A stretch of DNA of 64,000 nt. Source: Viridothelium virens. Lineage: Eukaryota; Ascomycota; Dothideomycetes; Trypetheliales; Trypetheliaceae. Numbering within the stretch: position 1 is the first letter of the stretch; every line of letters begins with the position of its first letter. The notes under the pieces were generated by a model. The model ran no database searches. It had not been told where the DNA came from and saw nothing but the letters and a program-made list of their open reading frames with translations. The DNA lies in contig ML991823.1 of the NCBI GenBank assembly GCA_010094025.1, positions 158,977 through 222,976 of the forward strand, in the 5' to 3' direction. The position numbers and the translations under genes are program-made. Of this stretch, positions 51,651 to 63,810 are shown one piece after another.

Positions 51651-52693
51651 GCAAGATGCAAAAAAGGGGGGAGAATGATACGAGAGGATTAGACAAATGA
51701 CATGGAAGTCCGAAGAATAAATGAGAACAGCAGAACAAGGATGTATCCGCCGGTGACAGACCTGGAGGCTCTTTAGGTGGCCATGAGTGGATATTTAACA
51801 ATACTACCCTGCTATCAATTGTCTACCCGCGCAAATCACCGTCGGGACCATTGCGATATCGCCTGCTTCTATGGCGAGGTCATGACGTGCAAGCTTCTAT
51901 CAAACTCAGACATTATCTTGTAAAGGACCTGCTGAATGGAGCCAAAGTCTGTGGAGAACCTTGCGCTTAAGTTATGCAGGGTCTCCGAGATTGACATCGA
52001 TATCCATGTCGATCCCCCGCTTTCTTGGCTCCTCGGATCCGGTGCCTGATATCCCCTGACGCTAATTTACGCTTATCAACTAATAAACTCACCCGAGAAA
52101 GCTCCATAAAGTATATTGAATGAAGCACTGACTACTCGAAAAAAAGGATTATGTCGCAGATAGGGATAAATAATGAAGGAAGTTCAGGGGCAGACAAGAG
52201 AACGAGTTGGAGTAGAATTTCCTTTCGCAATGCTGAGATGTAAATGAACGTGATGTTTGCTCGAGGCGGTAGAGCATTAGACTGCTTTGCAATCGCCGGG
52301 GAGTTAAGCCCATGGTCTGGTCTATGTGGATTTTCCACTACACTAATAGACAAAAATGAGACGCTCCGGCGCTAATAGATATAACCAGCAATTTGGCCCC
52401 CATGTTTACGAGAGACCCTTAGTGAGACGTATTTGGTGGAGATGAAAGTTCAACTGATTATTGGAGAGTCGAGAGAAGATGTTGTTAATGTTTAATTTTG
52501 GCTTGAAGATATGCAGTACTCCACACGACATCAAGCTAGAACTCGTCATTTTATCTTTCTGCCTTCTTCTACCTCAATACCATCTGTTATCTCTTACCTA
52601 TGCAATCTGCTCTTGAAATTATGAGGAATATCACAGCAAGCTTGATTACATGGAATCTTTTGGTCCTCTGCTTAACTTCCCATCAAAGTAGGC
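51651..52693. other. Intergenic region
   Basis: Between the sedolisin start and the 3' end of the ankyrin gene. It should include the sedolisin promoter. A tRNA-like A-box stretch at about 52265-52310 has no T-loop or acceptor stem and was rejected. No gene seen. Confidence 0.5.
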
Positions 52694-54604
52694 TTATGAG
52701 GTCACTTCAGCCCCCGCACTATCCTTTTCGGGATCATGGAATATCAAACCAGGCTCCCAGTCCGTATCATGCATCTCATCCTCCCTTTGCTTATTAGTTG
52801 GAAACTCGGGATTTCTCCTTTTTGGATCCTCCTCGTCTTCTGCCTTAGGATGACCGAGTCTTTCTTCCTCTTCACGATTCAAGTCCCGGAAGAATCTATT
52901 ACCTCCGAAATCCACCGATTCTTCCTCCTCTTCAAGTAATTCAGCGTCGGACTTGCGCTGTTGTAGCTTCTTCATCCATTCTTTATCTGTTTCTGGGTCT
53001 AACTCAAGGAGCGAGGAGCGTGAAGCGCGATCATTCTTGAGAGGTCTTTCTTTTGCGTTGGCTTCAGCTATGAGACGGACGGGTGCGCGAGTGGTCGCGG
53101 TTTCGACAAGAACGGCTTTTGTTGGCTTGTCAATATCGAGAAGATCATCATCAATATGCTCGATAGGTCCACCATGTTGAAGGAGGAGGATAGCAGCATC
53201 TCCTGCATGGATGCTAATGGCGACCCATAGTGGGGTTGGCCCGGTGATAAAGCGGCCGTGTCCTTTGTGAAGGTCGATCTTGTGGTTCTCAAGTAGATAG
53301 CGAGCCATATCCGTTTGTTTGTTTGAGGCGGCGGTATAAAGCGGTGTCGTTGCTGGAGGTCTACGCATGTCGTTGGGATCAACGTTATACTTGTTGATCA
53401 GGAGCTTTGCCATCCCAAGGGCACTATGTTCGGCCGCGATCTCGAGAAGTCGAGGCAAGTTAAGCTTCATACCCTCTGGAAGCTTGTTCAAGGACCTTTT
53501 GGGAGGCTCTTTCAGATCGAAACTGTAAAGAAACTCAAACTTTTCGGGTTGATCAAACATTGCGGTATTGAATACACCATCCACGAAGTCTTGATGCAGA
53601 TTTTCAGGTAGATCGAACGGTTTCAAGTTTCCTTGTTGATCTGTAGGATAGAAATAGCTTAGCAAGGTCTTCAATGTCTCGAGATCTCCTAATCGTGCAG
53701 CCTCTGGGAGTGCTCCCTTGATGGCTTCCCTTTCATTATTCAGCCGCTCTCCTTTAGTCACCCCATCATCGTCTTCCACTGGGTAAGCACCTCGCTCCAG
53801 CAGGAGCTTTAGCATGTCAAAATTCCGGCTCGCTGCTGCACCTTGCAAGGCCAAAGGCGTCACCCATATACCGTCCTCCTCCCCATCTCGATTCTTTCGC
53901 TTGCGAGTCGATCCGTAGAATGGATGTTCCAACAGCAATTTAACAATATCCATATGCCCTTGGCTTGCTGCCAGCTCCAGAGCGTTCGCAGCGGCCCATT
54001 GTCCGGGTGTGTATTCCTGAGTGATCTCGCTTTCCGGGTTTATTCGCACTCTTGGATCTGCACCTTCTCCGAGCAGGTATCGAACAATTTCTATTTCTCC
54101 AGCGAGAGCGGCAGTGAGGAGCGGAGTCTCGCCCATCTCGTTCTTCGCCTCCACACTTACACCGGCCTCTTCAATAAGTAGTTTGACGCTGCCGAGGTGC
54201 CCATGATTTGCAGCAGCAAAAATCGGAACGCAACTTTGGTCTTCATTAGCTTTCGCCTCGGGGTGTGCCTTTGTGCCAGTTTTGATCAAAGCCCGCAGTA
54301 CATCCTCCGCACCCTTGGCTGCAGCAGTAAACATCATTTGTCGACGGTGCTCATCTTCAGTATGCTCATCGGTATACTCTTTTCCATGATCCAAATGTTC
54401 TTTAAGAATCTTCTCAAGCTCCTCTGCTCGGACGGCGGGGTCGGAGAGTTTCCAGAACTTGACTTGATCAAAAGGATCGCGGCCTAGAGTGTCGTAGTAC
54501 AATGGGTCGCTCATATATCGTGCATGAGGAGGCCAAGTATGTAAAACCTTACCCGGCCCAGGATCTGGTAACTCTGCTGGGGGTCTTTCGAGGACTTTGA
54601 CCAT
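52694..54604 (-). CDS. Ankyrin-repeat protein
   Basis: Single exon, 636 residues, no signal peptide or membrane segment. Ankyrin repeats run from about residue 90 to 480: SCVPIFAAANHGHLGSVKLLIEE, TPLLTAALAGEIEIVRYLLGEGADP, ALELAASQGHMDIVKLLLEH, TPLYTAASNKQTDMARYLLE and TPLWVAISIHAGDAAILLLQHG are the clearest units. Degenerate repeats and an acidic linker lie between them. The last 120 residues are highly charged (EEEEESVDFGG, REEEERLG) and probably disordered. Ankyrin arrays bind other proteins. No effector domain (NACHT, kinase) is attached, so the partner is unknown. Confidence 0.85.
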   Translation of the reverse strand: MVKVLERPPAELPDPGPGKVLHTWPPHARYMSDPLYYDTLGRDPFDQVKFWKLSDPAVRAEELEKILKEHLDHGKEYTDEHTEDEHRRQMMFTAAAKGAEDVLRALIKTGTKAHPEAKANEDQSCVPIFAAANHGHLGSVKLLIEEAGVSVEAKNEMGETPLLTAALAGEIEIVRYLLGEGADPRVRINPESEITQEYTPGQWAAANALELAASQGHMDIVKLLLEHPFYGSTRKRKNRDGEEDGIWVTPLALQGAAASRNFDMLKLLLERGAYPVEDDDGVTKGERLNNEREAIKGALPEAARLGDLETLKTLLSYFYPTDQQGNLKPFDLPENLHQDFVDGVFNTAMFDQPEKFEFLYSFDLKEPPKRSLNKLPEGMKLNLPRLLEIAAEHSALGMAKLLINKYNVDPNDMRRPPATTPLYTAASNKQTDMARYLLENHKIDLHKGHGRFITGPTPLWVAISIHAGDAAILLLQHGGPIEHIDDDLLDIDKPTKAVLVETATTRAPVRLIAEANAKERPLKNDRASRSSLLELDPETDKEWMKKLQQRKSDAELLEEEEESVDFGGNRFFRDLNREEEERLGHPKAEDEEDPKRRNPEFPTNKQREDEMHDTDWEPGLIFHDPEKDSAGAEVTS

Positions 54605-54946
54605 TTTGAATGACGGATGGAGGATAATGCGATGTTATACAACGATCTGGACACAAGATTCTGGCGTTAGCTACGAGACAGACAATAATTGATGAGACTT
54701 CTGAAGGAGAACGAAGTCATATATACCGAAGCCAAGTGGATTCTGCTGCCTGGTATGGCTAGGCAGAACTTCCATTGCGATATGGAGGTGCATCCTCAAC
54801 TTGTATTACAATCTGTCTGTATATGATTGCGGCACAGTTGGATGACTGCACTAGAGAAGGAGCTGCCTGCACAAGGCTTGCTCAATCAAGCTGTGAGAAG
54901 AATGAGTCGCATTGTACCCCGGCGGGCCTCTTCGCACCGAAAGATT

Positions 54947-55254
54947 TCAATGGGTGCACGTCGGCGATATAGTTGTCGTAAGCTGACCTAAATCTACCTT
55001 TAGAGTACAGATTATTCCTGTCCTTGTTTTGACTGCCATTTTCCCTACAAAAGAAGTCATCAGTTTACAAAGGACCGTATTACCAAGGAGTACAATTTCT
55101 TTGAAGTTAACCAATCACACAAAGTATACTCACGTTCTTCCACCCAGTCACGCCAGTCTAGCCTCGGCGTTTGGATTATGCCCGAATTAAAGTCGCAAGA
55201 TGAGATTGGCCCTCTAAACTCGTCGGATTCACCTTCGAATTCAAGATAGGCCAT
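54947..55254 (-). CDS. Possible small two-exon gene, 72 residues
   Basis: An ATG at 55254 opens a 121-nt exon (55134-55254) with an acidic, protein-like sequence (MAYLEFEGESDEFRGPISS). It ends at a GTGAGT donor. An acceptor (TTTTGTAG) 89 nt on leads to exon 54947-55044 in phase. Without the intron the frame gives 64 residues. No domain was recognised. It is weakly supported: the donor is strong but the second exon has no conserved feature. Confidence 0.28.
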
Positions 55255-56272
55255 GGTAACGTTGGATAGTCACAGTCCGTTGTTCTGATCCTTCATAATG
55301 TCAATAGCAAAGTCTGCTTTCACCGTCTATCATACCCAACATCATCTTCGATCGTGTCGTCATCACAAAAGGAGGGGTTGTCAATTCTGTAACAGAACGA
55401 CGGTTGTCTAAATGCAATCCATCTCATCTCACATGATCTCTTTACCGCCATGTTCTATTCGAAGGATAGCAGTCCGTTGTTCATGGTTGCTCTGACTGCA
55501 TAGATGCGTACTTTGGTTTATCGCACATTGCTCAAACCATGTATCGGGTGGTCCACGGCATGCATATTGGTGTAAACTGGTGAGATACTCATGCTGATAT
55601 CTGACTCCTGCTCAAGGAGGAACAAATAAGAGGAGTTTGTCGGGTACTCTTCCGCCTTGAAAGTCTGGGTCGGCTTGCCTAAAATTTTCAGCTCATCTGC
55701 GGCGCCCGCAAATTACCTTGAGACGGGCCCTTTCCCCTGCGACACGGGCCAGCTTCAAAATGCTCTAGCAGCATATGTAGCTTGGCGTGTGGCAAGGTGC
55801 ATGCATCGCGCCAGTCAAATATTAGCATCTTCTATCTAGCTGTGGTAGAATGACAAGATGATGGTAGGGCAGAATCGAAGCTGCATCAAATGCACGATTC
55901 GGCTGACTGCATGTGCTAGGAAATTATCACTCAGCAGAAGTTCCGTTTTATTAAGACTTACCCTGCAGGTTTCTCTGGCGCAGGCAAGCCGTATTGGAGG
56001 AGAGCTGTAATGCAGGCGTCGCCTCGTGCATGTTTCATCTATGCTATGAGCGTGTGTGGTGCAGTTCATATGAAAGAAACGATTCAGATGGCGGACCGAA
56101 CATAATTTGCAAGTTCCAGTTCTTCGACCATGTTCCTGAGATTTGGACTCTTTCTGTTTCTCTAATATGGTCATCCATTTGTCACTTCATTCGGTGCAAT
56201 GACACGAGCGCATAATCTTGTCTTGACGTTAATTCTTTTTATTTCTCGGACACTCACCCTGACCCCCAATAG
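55255..56272. other. Intergenic region
   Basis: Upstream of the GPI-type surface protein gene. No gene recognised. Short frames overlap on both strands. Confidence 0.5.
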
Positions 56273-59200
56273 ATGTATGAATACAGATCGAATCAACTGA
56301 ACATCGGTCTCATACTGATCTTGGCGGGGAATTTAGCAACCTCAGATACCGTTGGACATACCGAACTTCGTGATCACAACTCACCCACGAACCTCCTCAA
56401 GCCTGCGACGCATATCGATTCGGACGTATACGATAAAACTAATCCTGGGCAGCTAAATGATACGACTATTCAACAGTCTTTGTCTGAGTCGGTTGAAATA
56501 TCCAGCAACGTTAGCAATGCAAATGCGACACCAACGACCGTGCGACAATCAATGAAGAGCGCCTGGGACACAGCAACAGACGACAGCTCAAGAGTCAACT
56601 CAGATCGAAAAAAACTCACCGTCACTGCTTTTCCGCAAAGCTTGGACAGTCCTCAGAACAGTACAAATCCTACCGAGGTATCCATACAAAGCACAACTTA
56701 TAATCGGACTCTCCCCTCTCCTTTTCAGTCGTTCAAAAAGCCGCTCAACAGCTCCTTGCCCTCAGTCAGCTCATCGCATGCCAATTCGACTTCGACCATA
56801 TCCCCCACGAAAATCTCCAGCAACTTCACGAGTACATCTCTTGCATTCAATGTATCAACCATTACAGAGTTCAATGACCCAGTCATATCCAGTGCTTGGC
56901 AGTGTTGGTACTCTTCGGCTTATTACTCTACTTACTCATTAGCATACGTGGATTACAATGCAAATACTTATACAACGGTTCAAACAGGCTTTGAGATTGT
57001 GACTCTCTCCAGCAATCCAGCTGCAACCAGCTTTTATACGCTCTGCGATGGTATTCCCCGAGTTGATGCCCCGCAATATGTTACAACTCTGTTGATAACG
57101 ACAAGTACATTTGTTGCAATTGGGCCCGGGAGCAGTTTTACTTACCCTACTCCAACATGTACGATCCCTTCGCAGGAGTGCGCAGTCCTTTCTAGCATGA
57201 GCATCTCCTTGCATGATGATCTGGACGATTATATGAGAGACCTTCAACCCTGTCAACAGTTCGACTCAGGTTGTGAAGTAAGTGCCTACTCACTATAACC
57301 GTTTTGAACTATGTATCGAGTTTTCACGCTCACACGAGTACAGATTGAAGGTGGTGTAGTCCAACTATTATACTGGCAGCCTGAAAAGATAGTGGGAGAC
57401 CTTTGCGATACTGAATGTGTTAACAGCAACGCAAACGCTACCTCTTCGTCCTCCTTTCCCTGGGATGAGGGTTACAATTCTACTGGGCTCTGTGCAGCTT
57501 GCTCAGGAAAACGAACGGTTGTTATGACATCTGCGGATGCGGATATTGTCACTGCTGTCTACGACGGCCATACGCTAACGTCACCAACTGTCTATTACTC
57601 TTTCGACTCCTTGTGGACTGTCAGAGGGGATGTCTGGATTGGAACCGAAACTTTGTACAATCAAGTCGTGCCTGTGGATCCGGCAGAAGTTTCAACATTT
57701 GCCTGCAACGCCTATGGCGGATATGGTGGTCCTTCTGAACCTATGAACTGGGCCGATCTCGCTAGCCCAGCTCCAGCTAATGTTTATTGTTGCATCGCAA
57801 CAGGACCAGGTGATAGGCCTACTATCTATGGAGACTTTAACCCTACCCTTGCATTTCCTTCACAAGTCAAAGGATTGGATCCTGAATGGTCAACGTGTGG
57901 TCTCTTCGTCGGAATCAGTGACCCGCCATACGCATTGACAGGCACTTCAGTCGCAGCTTCGCCAGAAGATCCTTTTACTACCACCCAAGGTGAAATCCGA
58001 ACAGGTTTCCTTCAACCGACACCAAATAGCTGGAGGCCACCGCCTGGCCCTTCAGCGATTATGCGTCCTCCCACTATATCTCCCACAGCTCTGAGCGCCA
58101 CGTATCCTGCCAAGTCTAACTCACCACAAACACTCGATTCTGGCCCAACAGGAGCAGCAATTGGTGGCGATAGTTCCCATCGGTGGAACTCTCCGAGCTC
58201 GGCTGTTGAATTTCCACCTCCCCAAGAACAGGGACATACCAAAATTGGAGGTTTCAAGTCTCAGCAACATCCTCTCGCTGACAGTTCGAACCAGAGTCCA
58301 AGTTTTGTTCTGGATATCTCAGGTATTATTGAAAGCGACCCTGGCAGACACCAAAGCATGGATTCAGATGTTCGTTTGCCAGAGGGAAACTCTATGCAAG
58401 GAGCGAATAGCCCGGTGTATATGAGCCAAGACTCGGTGTCTCAGTATCACGGCGAATCTGGGAGATCGCCAGGAAATATCATTGTTAAAATGTTCGGTTT
58501 ACAGGCAGGTAACGCAGATCCACATGATGGAGCAGGCAGCGGCAATGGAGACGGAGCGCAAGCTTGGCAAGGGAAACCCAGTCGACTTCCATTCGATCCT
58601 CCGTCTTCTCATTTAGGTAGTTCACAGACTGGTGAAGAGATCGAAATGGCTATAGACAGTTCAGGCATCGCAGACAATCCCTCGGAGAACACAGACTCTC
58701 ATGGTCATTCTCATGATGGATCTGCAGCTACGGATCCTAGTTCCGACGCCGCAGCTGAAGATACTACTCACCAGAACAGTAATGAAGGAGGCACGGGTGC
58801 CGGAGAAATGGCAAGCATGGCGCCGGATCCTGCATCGTATAACAAACCATCTTCAGACTTTCAGAGCGATTGGTCAGGCTCTTTGGGCACTTCTAGTGAG
58901 GACAACACAGGCGCTGAACCTGTTGAATCGGGTCAAAAGGTCACGCAGGCCATCCTTGCTATCGATGGCAAGTTCGTAACAGCATTTGAAGTCATGGATC
59001 CCTTCGGCAATCCAGAGATGGTCCTTGGAGGCCGAACGCTGGCTCTTGGAACTACCCTCGTCACCGGCGGAACAACCATCAGCGCAGCAGCGAGCGGTAT
59101 AGTAGAAGAAGCCGAAGGCAAGACCTCGCTCGTACCCTGGCAGACTCGTCCTCCTCAGATCTCCGAAGCTGTGATCACTCTCGAAGGCAAGCGGGTCACT

Positions 59201-59740
59201 GCCACTGAAGAGTTCGGACCAAGTGGGAGCGCCAAAATCGTACTTGATGGCAGTACTTTTTTGGTCGGACAGACTTTTTCGAAAGGCGATGCACTAATTA
59301 ATGCTGGGGCGAGCGGTATCACTGAGATTGTGGGAGGCAAGACGAGCATCATACCATGGCAGGCGGCGGGCCTAGAATTTACGGAAGTGGTACTCTCACT
59401 GAACGGTCTACCAATTACTGCGGTTCAACAACGGGATGCATTTGGAAGGACCGAGGTTGTGATTGGAGGACAAACCCTACACTTCGGAGATGTTGTGACG
59501 ATCGACGGGACCACCTTGAGCATTGAATCGAGCGCTATTGTAGAGATTGATACAAAGAAGGCGACAACAATTCCATGGCAGGTTGCGGATCCGACGACTG
59601 CACATTCATTAACTCCTGGTCCTACGGATGACTCTGTTTCTACCAAGTCTCTGCAGACTGCCAGCGCCCCATCCCACGTCGTGCGAAAGGCATTTGGTCT
59701 CTCGTGTATATTTACGAGTATCCTTTTACTCTCGATATAA
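56273..59740 (+). CDS. Large GPI-type cell-surface protein with three C-terminal repeats
   Basis: Two exons, 56273-57277 and 57344-59740 (66-nt intron), give 1,133 residues. The N-terminus has a short hydrophobic signal-like segment (IGLILILAGNLATS). The first 200 residues are Ser/Thr/Asn-rich with many N-glycosylation sites. A cysteine-containing region of aromatic and Gly-rich sequence follows (SAWQCWYSSAYYSTYSLAYVDY, then FACNAYGGYGG and CCIATGPGDRP). A long Ser/Gly/Pro/Asp-rich linker comes next. Three tandem units of about 70 residues follow, each with the pattern G-K/L-x-(V/I)-TA...(V/I)-(L/I)-G-G-x-TL...G-T-T...P-W-Q. The C-terminus is hydrophobic (GLSCIFTSILLLSI) after small residues, as in a GPI-anchor signal. 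A wall or surface role is inferred. The function is unknown. Confidence 0.78.
58941..59590 (+). repeat. Three diverged coding repeats (about 215 bp each)
   Basis: Within the surface-protein gene. Unit 1 starts near QAILAIDGKFVTAFE, unit 2 near SEAVITLEGKRVTATE and unit 3 near TEVVLSLNGLPITAVQ. Each ends in PWQ. The units are recognisable at protein level only, so the duplications are old. Confidence 0.75.
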
Positions 59741-61061
59741 TATATCGGAGCGACTGGATCAAGTTTGAAGAGTATTCCCAATATTGGACGTACTCCGGAG
59801 TCAACATTCGCTGTCACTGCGCTTATATCTCCAAGGCTGTGAACGTTATGTTGTGCTCCCGGCTTTCGAATTCTTCGCCTTAGCCTGTGCTGAACAACAT
59901 GAATCATGTCCATTCATACATGTATCGATACCGATTCGTAGATAGATTCTACAAGGCTTTTGCTTCGAATGGATATTGAGCTGCTCAACGGCGGAGCACC
60001 TGCTAAGTTTCGGACTATGGTCTTCAGCCCATCCTGTGACGAATGCTTGTCTTGTAGCGCATATACTCCGGAACCATGGCAGGCAGGCTAGATATAGACC
60101 ACCGCGTGGCAAGATTGCTCTGTTGTAAATGCGGTTAGAGGAGCCAACGGATGAAGTCTGGGTAATGTTCGTAAGCATAACTGTATACAAGTAGAATCTG
60201 AATCCATGAGATTGAATGTGATTGCATAAGTACAATTGCCCGCATTGTATCCATATGTATGTACTTGGCTGATGAGGTCTACTGTTTACTGAATTGGATC
60301 GCGCATCTCTGCACAGAGATCTACACAAAGGGGAGAGGATTGAAAACTAGACCTGATTTGACTTAGAGCAGATCTTATGTAGCTTACTAAAGCTAAGCAG
60401 GTAGGTAACCAGCTAAATACAGATGATCATCTGTTTAGTCTAAGCCTAATTCAGAATAGCCTGTGTACCGGATAGTCTATTCCATACTTGGTTATGCTTA
60501 CGAGACTACTCCAATCCATCACACCATACGCAGAAAGGGGGCTGTCGATGTCTGTTTCTGCGCTCGAAGATCCTTCAGCCCGCGAGACAAGATGTCTTGA
60601 AACGTGGATAAGCACGAGATGCTGTGGACGGACAGCGAATGGAAGTCCGTACTAAGAGGATGAGTGGACCAAGAGGGCGTTCCGCGCCCAGCCGTAAGTG
60701 CCGTACTCGCGGGTTCACGCGCAATTTGGAGTCATGGTTCAGAATGAGCGTTTCACAGAGAGCTTTGGGCAAAACTTGTCCTCCTCCCTTCCGGAATTCC
60801 GAGATTCCGTAGCTCCCTCCGGTCAGCTTCCTCTTAAATACGACAGTCTACCAGCAAAGGAACTCGTTCTCAGGGACCACGCAACGATGGCGGCAAAATC
60901 TTGTGGAAATGGCTGCCATGTATAGCTTTTTTGACACGCGAGCCAGAAACCTTGCAAACCTCAGCCTTTTGAACCACATCATAGACTTCAGAGATCCAAT
61001 ACCTCTGCATCCGAAAGGCTCGGTAGACCTCTGCTGCGATCTTGAAGCATAGTTATACACC
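59741..61061. other. Intergenic region
   Basis: 1.3 kb between the surface-protein gene and the P450. A perfect 16-bp palindrome centred on 60426/60427 is within chance expectation. A 160-codon minus-strand frame (59846-60328) carries no known motif. No gene supported. Confidence 0.5.
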
Positions 61062-62688
61062 ATGATGGCTGTTAACACCTTGTTCGTCTTTGGGACTATC
61101 CTGATCTTTGTAAGATACTAGATCTGAGTCTTTATCAAGGTCAACACCAGCCTACATACTGACATCCATGATTTAGGGAGTAACGCTGATTGCGATCAAG
61201 AAAGTCTACTTCCACCCACTCTCCCGTTACCCAGGTCCATTTCTATGGGCACTGACACGGTTGCCATATATGCTTGCTTTTCGCTCAGGCACACTTGCCC
61301 ACAAAATCAGAGACTTCCATGCCCAATATGGAGATGTTGTACGTGTCGCACCTAACGAGCTATCGTACATCAAGCCAGATGCAATCCGGGAGATTTACGC
61401 AAAGAGACCGAATGCCTTACTCAAAACATTACCAAAAGACCCAATTCGACAGCCTCCACCTAAGCCGGGCCAACCTGTATCAATGTTGGAAGGGAATGAT
61501 ACTGACCATGCGCGAATTCGCAAAGGATGGTCTCACTCTTTCAGCAACCAAGCTCTATCAGCTCAGGAGCCTCTCATTACGTCTTATGTCAACAAAATGG
61601 TCGTACAACTCCGAAGCTTGGTTAAAAAAGGCACAAATCCGATTGACCTCCAAGAGTGGTATAGCTTCTGCACCTTTGACATCATATGCTCTCTTAGCTT
61701 TGGCGAAGACCTAGCATGCCTTGAGCAAAGCCGCTATCACGACTGGGTGGCATCGCTTGTCTATTCCGTCAAAGCTATGGTTCAGATAGCTGCTTGCCGT
61801 TTCTATCCGTTCCTATTTCTGCTGCTTATGAAACTGGTGCCCAAGTCGGCAAAAGAGAACCTCGCGAAGCATCAAGCTTTCACCCGGGAAAAGGTTCAAA
61901 AACGTCTCAAGACTCCTACAGATCATCCGGACTTCCTCAGTCATCTTGAAAAGAACAGAGACAACTTGAGCGATAGCGAAATTGAAATCAACGCCGCTAC
62001 AATGATCTTTGCCGGAAGCCATACTTTACAAAGCGCCTTGACTGGGATAACCTTACGTCTAATCCAGCATCCTGAAAGTCTACAGAGGGTCACGAAAGAG
62101 GTGCGCTCTGCTTTTTCTACAGAAAATCAGATCGATATGAAGTCCCTTCTCGGTCTTCCGTATTTACGTGCAGTCGTTCAAGAAGGAATGCGATCGACAT
62201 CTCCGGTTCCACTAGGTCTCACAAGAATGATTCCCGATGGCGGGTCTATTATTTGCGGTGATGCTCTTCCTGCTGGGGTAAGCACTTTCTTGGAGCTGAC
62301 AAAATTGAGTCCGGCTGACTGAATGTTTGAGACCGTGGTCTCATACCATATGTGGGCTGCTAATACTTCCCCCTCAAACTTTACCGACCCCGATCAATTC
62401 GTCCCCGAACGATGGCTAGACAATCAAGAAGCTTATCCCGGGCAGAAGTCCAAGCGAGATTTTGCCAAAGAAAAAAAAGATGCTCTCCAACCATTCTTGC
62501 AAGGACCTCGCGATTGCATTGGTCAAAATTTGGCCCGTGTAGAACTCTATCTTATTATCGGACACACGCTCTACGCATTTGACATGGCTGCGCCGGGAAA
62601 GCTTTCCGAACTTATGGTCTGGGAGAACCAACGAACGTATGCTGTCTGGGATAGGTCACCCCTTCCAGTCCAGTTGAGTCTAGCATGA
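61062..62688 (+). CDS. Cytochrome P450 monooxygenase
   Basis: Three exons, 61062-61109, 61177-62277 and 62332-62688 (introns 67 and 54 nt), give 501 residues. An N-terminal membrane anchor (residues 5-25) is followed by the fungal microsomal P450 hinge FHPLSRYPGPFLWA. The K-helix motif is EGMR, the PERF-like region reads PERW, and the heme loop is FLQGPRDCIGQNLA (F-x-x-G-x-R-x-C-x-G) with the thiolate Cys present. The I-helix reads AGSHTL where A-G-x-(D/E)-T is usual, so the acidic residue is replaced by His while Thr is kept. It resembles the isotrichodermin C-15 hydroxylase-like fungal P450s. The substrate is unknown, and no backbone synthase (PKS, NRPS, terpene cyclase) is in the window. 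Confidence 0.9.
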
Positions 62689-63758
62689 CCTTTCGCGGTA
62701 AGGGGAATGTTGGGAAGGAAGCGGAGGGTACCGTTATCGAACGACCCCTGGTGATGTTCCTTCGAAATAAATTTGCTCTCGCAATTTGATCAGACTAATA
62801 GACCCATGAGTAGATAGCGTGAATGGACGGCTTACATACACATGATGCCATGAGATACTGTGCCTGTTGCATCTAAAACTGAAAGCAGTAGATACCCCGG
62901 TCCACGCGGCTTTGAGCCAGCAATACTCCAAGCCGAAAACCGATCGTCCTCAGCAACGCAAGTTGAAAGCGTGAAAAGGAACTCATGAATAGCAAGACTG
63001 AAGAGTGACCGATATCCATGGCATCGTCTAGAAGACCTACGGAGACATGCAGTAAGCAAAGACCAGCGGTTGCAGAAGCTGGACGTTGTCTATTCCTCTC
63101 TGTGTAGGTCTCACCTCTCCGTGCAAGCCACAACATACGTCTCGCCGACGCGGTCCGGGTAGATGAGAGCGGCGCCCATGAGATCGCTATCCGGGACGGA
63201 TTGAGCGTCGGCAACGGCAACGAGGGCATTTCAAATGAATAACGCATCCGAGGATCATTGAACACGAGATTGGACAAAACGAGCGGTTGCTTTGATAACG
63301 AGTGTTCGCTCAGGGTCACCAATTGGTTTCGGAGGGGCCGACGGACTCACGAAGGCAAAGAAGCTGAGCATGACAACATGTTCGCCTCAGAAGGCCGTAG
63401 GCTTAACTACTAGATATCGGGTTTGATCAGTGAGAATGATTGATTATTATAAGATTGATATTGTATTATCAACGCTGGCAATCGCCGCCGCAAAGCCGCC
63501 GCCGCAGCCGTCACCTTTACGGCCTGTTTTTTCGCCTGTCTGGCGTTCGCTCCCGCGTCGCCAATGAGGTCGCCGCCAACATCGAGCGCAAGCTTGTCCT
63601 ATCGGGGCCTGCACTTGGAACTGGTACGGTGATTGCAGCCACGGGTATCGACTTTGGCAGTAGGAAGAAAACAACAGCGAAAGTGCCATGGACTCCGGAA
63701 CTCTAACCTATATGGGGCAAACAACTCTTATAAGGATCGTTTGCTTTTGTTAGTAAAA
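62689..63758. other. Downstream region, no gene supported
   Basis: A GC-rich block (about 63470-63710) with GCC/CGC runs contains overlapping short frames on both strands, including an 88-codon plus frame. None is recognisable. It could be a remnant of an older element, but nothing shows which. Confidence 0.4.
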
Positions 63759-63810
63759 TAGGGTTAGGGTTAGCACGACATGGGGTAGAGTTGTTTGGTA
63801 GAGTTGTTTG
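63718..63810. repeat. Small inverted and direct repeats around a telomere-like tract
   Basis: CAAACAACTCT at 63718-63728 is the reverse complement of AGAGTTGTTTG at 63787-63797 and again at 63800-63810. The latter two are parts of a 13-bp tandem duplication (63785-63797 and 63798-63810). GTTTGCTTTT is also present twice (63739-63748 and 63806-63815). The telomere-like sequence sits in the loop between the inverted arms. Confidence 0.75.
63759..63773 (+). repeat. Interstitial telomere-like repeat (TTAGGG)
   Basis: TAGGGTTAGGGTTAG, two and a half units of the TTAGGG repeat used by most filamentous fungi as telomere. A 15-bp exact match is very unlikely by chance in 64 kb. It may mark an old chromosome-end healing, a fusion or an insertion. 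Confidence 0.7.

Noticed and set aside
52255-52315. tRNA-like sequence (A-box-like GGCGGTAGAGC)
   Set aside because: No matching T-arm, acceptor stem or anticodon loop could be folded by eye.
60419-60434. Perfect 16-bp palindrome ACAGATGATCATCTGT
   Set aside because: About one palindrome of this length is expected by chance in 64 kb, and nothing around it suggests a site.
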